Shown here: one piece after another, positions 1 to 6,154 of the stretch
How the letters are laid out: each line of letters starts with the position of its first letter
Position numbering within the stretch: position 1 is the stretch's first letter
Assembly: GCA_903868295.1 (NCBI GenBank)
Contig: CAIPUQ010000084.1
Span: forward strand, 1-9,433
Length of the DNA: 9,433 nucleotides
Direction of reading: 5' to 3'
Source: an uncultured Roseiflexaceae bacterium
Lineage (GTDB): Bacteria; Chloroflexota; Chloroflexia; Chloroflexales; Roseiflexaceae
Notes under the pieces: generated by a model
Told to the model about the DNA's origin: nothing
Database searches by the model: none
Seen by the model: only the letters and a program-made list of their open reading frames with translations
Translations under genes and position numbers: made by a program

Positions 1-1
1 C

Positions 2-271
2 CGAAACCCCGGGTTGGTTATCCTGGACGAAGCGACTGCCCAGATGGACCCACAGACGGAACGACTGCTCCGCACCGCCATCGAACGCATCGCGGCACAC
101 CGCACCACAATTACCATTGCGCACCGGCTATCGACCGCCGCAGTAGCAGACGTGGTGGTCGTACTGGAAGATGGGCGCATCATCGAACAGGGTGCACCGG
201 CATTCCTCAACGCAAATTCTGACAGCCACTATGCGCGGCTCCGCGCAACCCAAGCGCAGGGTGCATCATGA
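2..271 (+). CDS. ABC exporter half-transporter, C-terminal end of ATPase domain (partial, 5' end outside window)
   Basis: This is the last 89 codons of an ABC transporter nucleotide-binding domain. The frame is open to the left edge of the window. What is seen: Walker B with a canonical catalytic glutamate (LVILDEATAQMD, at about nt 14-49), the D-loop aspartate, and a switch histidine in the H-loop (TIAHRLST, at about nt 113-136). The usual end-of-domain block (VLEDGRIIEQG) follows. The Walker A, signature motif and any membrane domain lie upstream and cannot be seen. Its TGA stop overlaps the ATG of the next ABC gene (ATGA), which implies translational coupling. With the next gene it probably forms a heterodimeric type IV (ABCB-like) exporter. 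This subunit carries the catalytically competent Walker B and H-loop. The substrate is unknown. Confidence 0.93.
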   Translation, partial: RNPGLVILDEATAQMDPQTERLLRTAIERIAAHRTTITIAHRLSTAAVADVVVVLEDGRIIEQGAPAFLNANSDSHYARLRATQAQGAS

Positions 272-2034
272 GTATTGCAACTCCGACATTTACCCGTGCC
301 ATGATCATGCAGTCGCCGTGGGTCTTTGGCGCATATAGCGTCGCGCGACTCGCAACGTTCATGGCACCATTTGCGGTACTGCTGATTGAACAACGGTTCT
401 TCAACGAGCTGAGCATTTCTGCCCAGACACCCGTACTCTGGTGGGTGATTTCCGCCTATACGGCAGTGACCGTCGTACGACTGAGTGGAGTCTTGGTCGA
501 ATGTTGGACCAACATTACTTTTCGCTTTCACGCAATGGGCGTGCTCCAGTTGCACACCGTGGCCGCTGCGTTTCGTCGCCCCGCTGCAGAGCCTGCACCA
601 GTGCACCCCGCCGAATCGATCAATCGATTGCGCGATGATGCAGGGGAAGTCGCAGACTTCCCGCTCTGGCTGCCCGAAGTCATCGGTACAACCATTGCCA
701 CCGTCTGCGCGTTTGCCGTGATGTGGACCATCGACGCACGACTCAGCCTCCTGGCACTCGCGCCGTTGATCATACAAGGCCTCGTTGCAACGGCATTCTG
801 GCGGTACTATTTGGTATATCGCTATGCAGAAGGAGCACTCAACGACACCTTCAGTCATCTGATAGGGACAATCGTCAAGAGCGCACAGACAATCCAACTG
901 TTGGGCATGCAGACAATGTACATCGCTGACGTGCACGCGCTTGGCGAACAACGCAAAAAGAACGCGCTCCACAGCGAAGCGTTCGAACAGCTCGCCAGCC
1001 GCAATCTCGTCGACGTCAGCATTGCAATTGCCAGTGCTATCGTGCTGTGGTATGCAATACCCGAGATTGCACTGCAGACGATTGGAGTAGGGGATGTGTT
1101 GGTGTTGTTCACGGGATTGAGTATTGTCGCAACAATGCCGCAAACATGGGCAACCTTCGTCGGTGATTATGCCCAACAAAAGGTCTCGATTGAACGCCTG
1201 GTTGCATCCATGCCAGATCAGCCACGTGCGCTCATCGAAGCGCACCGAGCGCCGGCCGACACAGCCACTGCATCAGCAGCCACGCCAGTGCCGCCGCTCG
1301 AACACTATAGCGTGCAAGGATTGAGCTATCGCCATACGCAGGGTGGTGGCGTCAGCAACGTGTCGTTCTCGCTCCAGCGTGGGTCTTTGACGGTACTCAC
1401 TGGCCGGGTAGGAAGCGGCAAAACGACCCTGCTCAACCTCTGTGCGGGGCTACTCGCACCACAGCAAGGGACAATCCTGTGGAACACGAACGAGAGCGAT
1501 GGTACGTGGTCGCGCGCAGTCGTTGCCGTACCTCAACAGCCGTTTCTCTTTAGTGCTCCGCTCCGTGACAACATCACGTTCGGTGCATCTCCTGAGGGGC
1601 TTGCCGACGTTCTGACTGCGACAGCGCTCGACGCCGACATTGCAGAAATGCCTGAGGGGCTCGATACTGCAGTCGGTCCACGTGGGATGCGCCTGTCGGG
1701 GGGGCAACGGCAACGTGTCGGATTGGCACGTGCACTGTTGCGGCGTGCCGAACTCATGATTCTCGATGACGTTACCAGTGCCCTCGATGTCGTGACCGAA
1801 GCCCACATCCTGCAACATCTCGCCGACACCGGAACAACTATCCTTGCGAGTAGCAATCGACCGGCAGTATTGGCCCAAGCTGACACGGTCATTGTGATCG
1901 AAGACGGTCAGATCATCGCGCACGGGCCGCTTGCAATCCTGCTCGCATCGAGTCCGTCCATGCAGGCGCTGTGGGCAGATTGGCAATCCACACCGCATTC
2001 GGGCACACAACAACCGCCCACTACACATCGCTAG
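268..2034 (+). CDS. ABC exporter half-transporter: membrane domain fused to a degenerate ATPase domain
   Basis: This 588-aa protein has the standard half-exporter layout. Hydrophobic segments lie near residues 18-40, 55-77, 135-155, 158-178, 248-266 and 272-292. The ATPase domain starts at about 345. Seen: Walker A GRVGSGKT (379-386), Q-loop Q423, signature LSGGQ (476-480), and Walker B LMILDD (496-501). Two catalytic positions are non-canonical: Asp501 replaces the catalytic Glu, and Asn530 (SSNRPAVL) replaces the switch His. The preceding gene has E and H at these positions. In known heterodimeric exporters (TM287/288, BmrCD, TAP1/2) this pattern marks the subunit whose Walker motifs form the non-hydrolysing site. 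Its intact LSGGQ would complete the active site of the partner. The ATG overlaps the previous stop by 4 nt, and an SDR gene follows 10 nt downstream. The substrate is not deducible; a drug, lipid or peptide is possible. Confidence 0.95.
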   Translation: MSIATPTFTRAMIMQSPWVFGAYSVARLATFMAPFAVLLIEQRFFNELSISAQTPVLWWVISAYTAVTVVRLSGVLVECWTNITFRFHAMGVLQLHTVAAAFRRPAAEPAPVHPAESINRLRDDAGEVADFPLWLPEVIGTTIATVCAFAVMWTIDARLSLLALAPLIIQGLVATAFWRYYLVYRYAEGALNDTFSHLIGTIVKSAQTIQLLGMQTMYIADVHALGEQRKKNALHSEAFEQLASRNLVDVSIAIASAIVLWYAIPEIALQTIGVGDVLVLFTGLSIVATMPQTWATFVGDYAQQKVSIERLVASMPDQPRALIEAHRAPADTATASAATPVPPLEHYSVQGLSYRHTQGGGVSNVSFSLQRGSLTVLTGRVGSGKTTLLNLCAGLLAPQQGTILWNTNESDGTWSRAVVAVPQQPFLFSAPLRDNITFGASPEGLADVLTATALDADIAEMPEGLDTAVGPRGMRLSGGQRQRVGLARALLRRAELMILDDVTSALDVVTEAHILQHLADTGTTILASSNRPAVLAQADTVIVIEDGQIIAHGPLAILLASSPSMQALWADWQSTPHSGTQQPPTTHR

Positions 2035-2044
2035 AGGAGCAACC

Positions 2045-2812
2045 ATGACACGCGTAATCATCATCACCGGAGCGGGATCAGGGATTGGCCAAGGTACTGC
2101 ACTCACCTTCGCCGAACGAGGCGATTGGGTGGTCGCAGCTGATATCGACCTGACCGCTGCACAGCGCACCCTCGCAGGCACCACACAACCGTCAGCACAC
2201 ATGGCAGTACGCTGCGATGTCTCGGACGAATCGTCGGTGCAGAAGATGGTTGCCAACGTGCTGGCCCGCTATGGCCGCATCGATGTGCTCGTGAACAACG
2301 CTGGTATCCTCATCAGCAAACCGTTGCATCTGACGAGTTGGCCCGAATGGCAACGAATCCTCAACACCAATCTCGGCAGCGTCTACCTCTGCAGTGCAGC
2401 GGTTCTGCCCACCATGCTTGCGCAAAAGGCAGGAGCCATTATCAATATCGCATCGCCGCACTCATTTGCCACGACCACGAACATTGCAGCATATGCCGCC
2501 TCCAAAGGTGGGGTCGTTGCATTGACGCGGCAGATGGCGATGGATTACGGCCGATTGGGCATTCGTACCAATTGTGTGGTTCCGGGCGCAATCGACACGG
2601 CCATGTTGCGGAGCGACATCGCACACGGCGACGGCGTCGAAGCCAGTTTGGCGGGCTGGGCACGTGTCCAGCCGATTGGCCGTGTCGGTCAGCCGGCAGA
2701 TATCGCCCACGTCATCCACTGGTTAGCAGGACCAGATGCAGCATTTGTCCTCGGAGCTGCCATCCATGCAGACGGCGGGATGTTGGCGCAGTTAACACCC
2801 GCCACCGATTGA
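2045..2812 (+). CDS. Short-chain dehydrogenase/reductase (classical SDR), NAD(H)-type
   Basis: This 255-aa protein is of normal length for a classical SDR. Seen: dinucleotide-binding TGAGSGIG (8-15), NNAG (84-87), Asn109 in LNTNLGS, Ser137, and YAASK with Tyr150 and Lys154. The complete Asn-Ser-Tyr-Lys tetrad is therefore present. Asp33 at the end of the second beta strand (VVAADID) suggests preference for NAD(H) over NADP(H), from family knowledge. The conserved G-R-x-G-x-P-x-D-I-A helix and a C-terminal ADGG segment (about residues 243-246) are also present. I chose the ATG at 2045 because AGAGGAG (2033-2039) sits 5 nt upstream. A longer reading from 1931 would overlap the ABC gene. It is probably co-transcribed with the ABC pair. 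The substrate is unknown: a polyol, sugar, acyl or hydroxy compound would all fit. Confidence 0.93.
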   Translation: MTRVIIITGAGSGIGQGTALTFAERGDWVVAADIDLTAAQRTLAGTTQPSAHMAVRCDVSDESSVQKMVANVLARYGRIDVLVNNAGILISKPLHLTSWPEWQRILNTNLGSVYLCSAAVLPTMLAQKAGAIINIASPHSFATTTNIAAYAASKGGVVALTRQMAMDYGRLGIRTNCVVPGAIDTAMLRSDIAHGDGVEASLAGWARVQPIGRVGQPADIAHVIHWLAGPDAAFVLGAAIHADGGMLAQLTPATD

Positions 2813-2819
2813 AAAATAC

Positions 2820-2845
2820 ACCCGGGTACGTGACCGTACCCGGGT
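2820..2845. terminator. Perfect 11-bp hairpin between convergent genes; intrinsic terminator best oriented for the minus-strand gene
   Basis: The arms ACCCGGGTACG (2820-2830) and CGTACCCGGGT (2835-2845) flank a TGAC loop. On the minus strand the hairpin is followed by a T-rich stretch, TGTATTTTT (complement of 2811-2819). This makes a good rho-independent terminator for the gene at 2867-4393. On the plus strand no T-run follows, so termination of the ABC-SDR unit here may be weaker or may rely on the stem alone. Confidence 0.8.
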
Positions 2846-2866
2846 CTGGATATCCAATCCGATAGC

Positions 2867-4393
2867 CTATGGCGGGCAGATGAGACACGGCGTTCGGGTC
2901 CGTGTCGGTGTCAAAGATCTGGTCAATGTCGGCGTTTTGCTCGGCGTCAGCGATTTCGTTGGGGTACGAGTCACCGTGAATGTGGGAGTCTTGGTGCGCG
3001 TCGAGAGCTGCGTGTTCGTCGGTCGTGCGGTAGAGCTTGCATTCACTTTTTCATAAATTATGGGCACGATCGTCCGTGCGCCGGTCACCGACACGACAAT
3101 TAGGCGCGCTGGCCCGTGTGCATGGCGGGGCAACCGAATCGTCAGTTGGTAGGGTGTTGCCGTGAACGGCAGTGGTGTGCCAACGCGATCGAGGTAGACT
3201 TTGGTAATACCCGACAAATATTGGCCGTACACGATAACTTCCGCACCCGACGTCGGTACACTATCGCTGATTGCATTCACGACTGGCTCGGTATTCAGTG
3301 CGATGGCAATTGAATCACCTGCTGCCACTGCGAATGCATGTTGCAAGGCGGCAGGAACGTTCCGCTGCTTATAGGTGTTGTCAGGATTTCCGTAGGTTAC
3401 AATTGTGCCATCATCACGCAGAATCATGCCGTACGAAAGCCCGACACTGGCGGCAACTGCGTTCGTCGTGCTAAACGCGGTATCTGGAGCAACGTCGGCG
3501 TAGAAATATGAGCTGCTCCCCCAGCCAACCACCGTCCCATCTGCTTTTATTGCTATCCCACTGTTGTATGGGCTCACATCGAAATCGACGACATCGGTCA
3601 GACTTCCCAAAGTCGCTTCGGCTAAAACCCCTGGGGATCGACCCCAAAATTGCATCGTCCCATCGTTTTTGAGGGCATACATCGTGGCGTTGCCAGCCCC
3701 AATCTTGACGGCATTGGTCACGAGTGCAGTCGTTGCGTTGGTGCTGACGGCTACTGGTGGGGCACCGTCGACGGCATAGTACGAACCCCATGCATACACC
3801 GTCCCGTCATCGCGCAGCATCATGGAAAAATGCATACCCGCCGCGACATCCACGATGCATTCACAAAGTGCCTCGGGAGGAGTTGAAATCTGGAGATGGG
3901 TGTTATCACCGAAACCGCCGATACTCCCATCACTGCGTAGAAAAATGGCGTGATTGAGGCTTGCGGCCACCTTCACCACATCATAATTCTGCAAGGATAT
4001 ACTGGCCAAGGTGCGATGCGCTGCAGCGGCGTAGAGGGGAAATCGCGGAATCTCGTTTCCGATCTGCATGAGGACACCATCCTCACGTAGTCCCACACCA
4101 CCATTCGCCCACGCCTCAACAGCCACGAGGTCTTTCGCCGCGATCGTCGGATATGTCGCACAGCCAGGGCACGATCGTCCCCACACTGCGGCACGTGCAC
4201 CACCTCCATATTGGGTGCCGACGCGCCCCGCACGATGGGATGCGCGGGTCGGTCGTTGGAGTGGGAATGTGGTCTGGCGGGTCGGTCGCGCAATCGTTGA
4301 TCCCTGGGCTTGGGTGATATCCACCGTGCGGTTTACATACGCACCAAAGATACTCACCATGACCAGTATCACGGCTACTAAGCGGTTGTACAT
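2867..4393 (-). CDS. Exported RCC1-like repeat protein with IPT/TIG-like domain and Thr/Pro-rich tail
   Basis: The protein has 508 aa. An N-terminal hydrophobic stretch (about residues 4-20) after MYNR looks like a signal peptide or anchor. At least six RCC1-like repeats of the form (h)xLRxDGTVxxWG are visible, at about 97-112, 147-162, 188-203, 237-251, 278-292 and 321-335, with a partial seventh near 360. They should build a beta-propeller. Residues of about 371-449 resemble an IPT/TIG immunoglobulin-like fold (SVPTSGAEVIVYGQYLSG). Residues 451-502 are Thr/Pro/Ser/Arg-rich repeats, and the protein ends in CLICPP. A second CxxC (C75, C78) precedes the repeats. I chose the ATG at 4393 because AAGGGG lies 5 nt upstream; an in-frame TTG at 4408 lies upstream of that site. 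The role is probably a cell-surface or secreted binding protein. No enzymatic motif is seen and the ligand is unknown. Confidence 0.88.
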   Translation of the reverse strand: MYNRLVAVILVMVSIFGAYVNRTVDITQAQGSTIARPTRQTTFPLQRPTRASHRAGRVGTQYGGGARAAVWGRSCPGCATYPTIAAKDLVAVEAWANGGVGLREDGVLMQIGNEIPRFPLYAAAAHRTLASISLQNYDVVKVAASLNHAIFLRSDGSIGGFGDNTHLQISTPPEALCECIVDVAAGMHFSMMLRDDGTVYAWGSYYAVDGAPPVAVSTNATTALVTNAVKIGAGNATMYALKNDGTMQFWGRSPGVLAEATLGSLTDVVDFDVSPYNSGIAIKADGTVVGWGSSSYFYADVAPDTAFSTTNAVAASVGLSYGMILRDDGTIVTYGNPDNTYKQRNVPAALQHAFAVAAGDSIAIALNTEPVVNAISDSVPTSGAEVIVYGQYLSGITKVYLDRVGTPLPFTATPYQLTIRLPRHAHGPARLIVVSVTGARTIVPIIYEKVNASSTARPTNTQLSTRTKTPTFTVTRTPTKSLTPSKTPTLTRSLTPTRTRTPCLICPP

Positions 4394-4397
4394 ATAT

Positions 4398-4405
4398 TCC
4401 CCTTT
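4398..4405 (-). promoter_or_regulatory. Ribosome-binding site that fixes the start of the RCC1-like gene
   Basis: On the minus strand, AAAGGGGA precedes the ATG at 4393-4391 by 4-5 nt. This supports that start over the in-frame TTG at 4408, which lies upstream of the site. Confidence 0.7.
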
Positions 4406-4458
4406 CAATTACCGCACGCGAAAAGCATGGATTGCTGTCAAATTCGCGTTCGTGTCGA

Positions 4459-4486
4459 ATTAGTAAGGTTTTATCACATTTGTCTA
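4459..4486 (-). promoter_or_regulatory. Possible sigma70-type promoter for the RCC1-like gene
   Basis: On the minus strand, TAGACA (4486-4481, one mismatch to TTGACA) is separated by 16 nt from ACTAAT (4464-4459, four of six to TATAAT). It would give a leader of about 60 nt. The match is modest and the region is AT-rich, so this is a tentative call. Confidence 0.27.
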
Positions 4487-4527
4487 AATCAATCAATATC
4501 GTGTGTCAGTCATTGCGCACAAATCCG

Positions 4528-4533
4528 TATAAT
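4528..4533 (+). promoter_or_regulatory. Consensus -10 box for the CBM9-like gene
   Basis: A perfect TATAAT lies 28 nt upstream of the ATG at 4562, so transcription should begin near 4540 with a leader of about 20 nt. No good -35 hexamer is seen 16-18 nt upstream, where the sequence is close to GTCAGT. The promoter may therefore depend on an activator or on other contacts. It lies in the 168-nt gap shared with the divergent RCC1-like gene. Confidence 0.5.
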
Positions 4534-4561
4534 AACCGTATGCAATACTTTGGAGCACTAC

Positions 4562-5371
4562 ATGAAACCGCGATACGGAGTTGGACCCGAGCAACTGACT
4601 CACATCGATGCACTGCGCACGGCATCGCCCATTACCATCAACGGCGACCTGACCAAGGAACCATGGGCGACCGCCCGGCGTTCACCGCGCTTCGTCGACA
4701 TGGTGAGTGGCGCTCCTGCGCTCTACGATACCCGCGTGGCATGTTTGTACGACGACACCTGCTTATATGTAGGCTACTGGATCGAAGAGCCATTTGTGAG
4801 CGCCACAATGACCCAACGCGATAGCTTTATATGGCTCGACAACGATGTCGAAATCTTTATCGGTGGCGATGACTGTTACTACGAGCTTGAGATCAATTCG
4901 TATGGCACCCTCTACGAATGCTTCTTCATCTGGCAGGATGCCCACAAAAAAGGCGGCCGCTTTGATCGGCCGGCATTCGATGTGTACACCCGCAATGTCG
5001 ACATCCTGGGCGGGTTCCAGGATTATCGGTACGGCAAACATCCACGTGGGCGCCGTTGGGGATTCCTCGACTACGACCTCCCCGGCCTGCAGTGTGCGGT
5101 AGCCGTACAAGGTACGATCAACGACAACCGCGATGTAGACCGCGGCTGGACGGTCGAATTAGCAATTCCATGGGAGAGCATTGGATTCATGTTCAAAAGC
5201 GGCAGATTCGAACCCAAGCCGGGTGCTGTACTACGTTGCGATTTTTCGCGTTTCGAAGCGTTGCAGGTACACGGCGCAGCACTCCCACAAAATCCCGGTT
5301 GGAGCTTGAATCCGCACGGGGTCTATGATTCTCACATCCCCGAAGCATTTTCTGTTGTCACCCTGCGCTGA
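4562..5371 (+). CDS. Carbohydrate-binding family 9-like (CBM9-like) protein, single domain
   Basis: This 269-aa protein is recognised as CBM9-like. Residues 23-36 (PITINGDLTKEPWA) match the family opening (I-x-G-x-L-x-E-x-x-W). They are followed by alternating beta strands including CLYDDTCLYVGYWIEEP (61-77), NDVEIFIGGDDCYYELEIN (94-112) and WTVELAIPW (196-204). The C-terminal WSLNPHGVYDSHIPEAFSVV (247-266) is the usual closing strand block. The whole protein is this one domain. There is no signal peptide, membrane segment or attached hydrolase, whereas classical CBM9 modules are parts of secreted xylanases. The ATG at 4562 was chosen because GGAG (4552-4555) lies 6 nt upstream and a -10 box lies just before it. 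It is monocistronic, bounded by a divergent gene and a hairpin. The role is probably intracellular sugar binding or an uncharacterised activity; the ligand is unknown. Confidence 0.87.
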   Translation: MKPRYGVGPEQLTHIDALRTASPITINGDLTKEPWATARRSPRFVDMVSGAPALYDTRVACLYDDTCLYVGYWIEEPFVSATMTQRDSFIWLDNDVEIFIGGDDCYYELEINSYGTLYECFFIWQDAHKKGGRFDRPAFDVYTRNVDILGGFQDYRYGKHPRGRRWGFLDYDLPGLQCAVAVQGTINDNRDVDRGWTVELAIPWESIGFMFKSGRFEPKPGAVLRCDFSRFEALQVHGAALPQNPGWSLNPHGVYDSHIPEAFSVVTLR

Positions 5372-5381
5372 ACACCGCAAC

Positions 5382-5421
5382 CCAATCTATCCCTTTGGTC
5401 GCCCCCAAAGGGATAGATTGG
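5382..5421. terminator. 17-bp perfect inverted repeat after the CBM9-like gene
   Basis: The arms CCAATCTATCCCTTTGG (5382-5398) and its exact complement (5405-5421) enclose a 6-nt loop, TCGCCC. It begins 10 nt after the stop codon of the CBM9-like gene. Only ATTT follows, so it lacks a proper T-run. It could still terminate or stabilise the 3' end of the mRNA. Its right arm ends 2 nt before the -35 box of the first tRNA promoter. Confidence 0.6.
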
Positions 5422-5423
5422 AT

Positions 5424-5453
5424 TTGACAAACCGCGCGCGTTTCGTGTACAGT
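5424..5453 (+). promoter_or_regulatory. Promoter of the tRNA-Leu(CAG)/tRNA-Gln unit
   Basis: A consensus -35 TTGACA (5424-5429) and TACAGT (5448-5453, four of six to TATAAT) are 18 nt apart. The mature tRNA begins 23 nt after the -10 box. Confidence 0.72.
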
Positions 5454-5475
5454 AACGGAGGTAACAAGTGGCTGC

Positions 5476-5562
<87 letters not shown>

Positions 5563-5573
5563 CTTGGACTCGT

Positions 5574-5647
5574 TGGGGTATAGTATAACGGTAGTACATC
5601 TGACTCTGAATCAGACAGTTGAGGTTCGAATCCTTGTACCCCAGCCA
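5574..5647 (+). tRNA. tRNA-Gln, anticodon CTG
   Basis: Acceptor arms TGGGGTA (5574-5580) and TACCCCA (5637-5643) pair, with discriminator G and encoded CCA. The anticodon stem TCTGA/TCAGA encloses CTCTGAA, giving anticodon CTG, which reads CAG. The first pair is U1-A72, usual for bacterial tRNA-Gln. It is the second gene of the unit that starts with tRNA-Leu(CAG). Confidence 0.95.
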
Positions 5648-5650
5648 CCC

Positions 5651-5686
5651 AAATCCTCCCGCAGCAGCGGGAGGATTTTTCTTTTG
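5651..5686 (+). terminator. Strong intrinsic terminator of the Leu(CAG)-Gln tRNA unit
   Basis: The arms AAATCCTCCCGC (5651-5662) and GCGGGAGGATTT (5667-5678) have loop AGCA and are followed by a T-rich run through 5685 (TTTTTCTTTT). It starts 4 nt after the tRNA-Gln CCA. Confidence 0.93.
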
Positions 5687-5809
5687 TCCGGGTACGGAGC
5701 GTCACATGCGGCGTGTGGCGGGAGTCTAATCCCAATACGCAATACCAATGATGATTGTCATGCGTGCCAAGCCACTCTACTGCGACAATCCACCATTTCA
5801 AAACTCGGT
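5687..5809. other. Unassigned spacer between the two tRNA transcription units
   Basis: These 123 nt hold no convincing reading frame, RNA gene, repeat or strong hairpin. They end at the promoter of the second tRNA unit. Confidence 0.5.
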
Positions 5810-5839
5810 TTGACAAACGCCCTTCCAGCCGTCTATAAT
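5810..5839 (+). promoter_or_regulatory. Perfect-hexamer promoter of the second tRNA unit
   Basis: TTGACA (5810-5815) and TATAAT (5834-5839) are both exact consensus, 18 nt apart. tRNA-Leu(GAG) begins 12 nt after the -10 box. This is the best promoter in the window, as expected for stable RNA. Confidence 0.88.
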
Positions 5840-5850
5840 ACCGTTCAGTT

Positions 5851-5939
5851 GCCGAGGTGGCGGAATTGGCAGACGCACTAGTTTGAGGGGCTAGTGAGCA
5901 GCAATGCTCGTATGGGTTCAAGTCCCATTCTCGGCACCA
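5851..5939 (+). tRNA. tRNA-Leu, anticodon GAG
   Basis: Acceptor GCCGAGG (5851-5857) pairs with TCTCGGC (5929-5935), with one G-U at pair 7-66. The discriminator is A and CCA is encoded. The anticodon stem CTAGT/GCTAG, closed by a T-G pair, encloses TTGAGGG, giving anticodon GAG, which reads CUC and CUU. A long class II variable arm (GAGCAGCAATGCTC) and a canonical TTCAAGT T-loop are present. The D-arm region closely resembles that of the upstream tRNA-Leu(CAG). Confidence 0.96.
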
Positions 5940-5955
5940 CTCACCCTCTTGGTTT

Positions 5956-6031
5956 GGGCGATTAGCTCAGTTGGTAGAGCACCTCGTTTACACCGAGGGT
6001 GTCGGCGGTTCGAGCCCGTCATCGCCCACCA
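5956..6031 (+). tRNA. tRNA-Val, anticodon TAC
   Basis: Acceptor GGGCGAT (5956-5962) pairs with ATCGCCC (6021-6027), with discriminator A and encoded CCA. The anticodon stem CCTCG/CGAGG encloses TTTACAC, giving anticodon TAC. The D-arm AGCTCAGTTGGTAGAGC and the T-loop TTCGAGC are canonical. Confidence 0.97.
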
Positions 6032-6041
6032 ATCAGTTTAC

Positions 6042-6117
6042 GCCAAGTTAGCTCAGTTGGTAGAGCGCGTGTCTGAAAAACACGAGGTCACCGGATCGTC
6101 CCCGGTACTTGGCACCA
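6042..6117 (+). tRNA. tRNA-Phe, anticodon GAA, with an atypical T-loop
   Basis: Acceptor GCCAAGT (6042-6048) pairs perfectly with ACTTGGC (6107-6113), with discriminator A and encoded CCA. The anticodon stem CGTGT/ACACG encloses CTGAAAA, giving anticodon GAA. The T-stem ACCGG/CCGGT is intact, but the T-loop is ATCGTCC rather than the near-universal TTCRANN. Position 54 is A and position 58 is T, so both partners of the conserved T54-A58 pair are exchanged. All stems are intact, which suggests a working gene rather than a decayed one. Confidence 0.93.
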
Positions 6118-6121
6118 CGAT

Positions 6122-6147
6122 ACAGCCAGCCTACGGCTGGCTGTTTT
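6122..6147 (+). terminator. Hairpin with short T-run between tRNA-Phe and tRNA-Ser
   Basis: The arms ACAGCCAGCC (6122-6131) and GGCTGGCTGT (6135-6144) have a 3-nt loop and are followed by TTTTC. It has the form of an intrinsic terminator, yet tRNA-Ser starts at 6155. It may end most transcripts after tRNA-Phe, or allow partial read-through into tRNA-Ser. Confidence 0.75.
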
Positions 6148-6154
6148 CACATTT

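Noticed and set aside
229..1245. Long minus-strand open frame (338 codons) opposite the second ABC gene
   Set aside because: It is antisense to an unmistakable ABC transporter, rich in Cys, His and Arg in no pattern, and shows no recognisable domain. It is a codon-usage shadow.
1931..2044. N-terminal extension of the SDR from an upstream alternative start
   Set aside because: It would overlap the ABC gene by about 100 nt. The extra residues are not SDR-like, and a good ribosome-binding site precedes the ATG at 2045.
1450..2256. Minus-strand open frame (268 codons) across the ABC/SDR junction
   Set aside because: It is antisense to the Walker A to C-terminal region of the ABC protein and the start of the SDR, both well supported. 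No domain is seen.
2870..3030. Repetitive DNA that might be taken for a repeat array
   Set aside because: It is the coding sequence of the Thr/Pro-rich tail. The repeat is degenerate at the DNA level and lacks the fixed repeat and unique spacer structure of CRISPR.
5648..5850. Possible prophage or integrative element attachment at the tRNA genes
   Set aside because: No integrase gene and no duplicated tRNA 3' end are seen in the window. The tRNA island flanks look ordinary.
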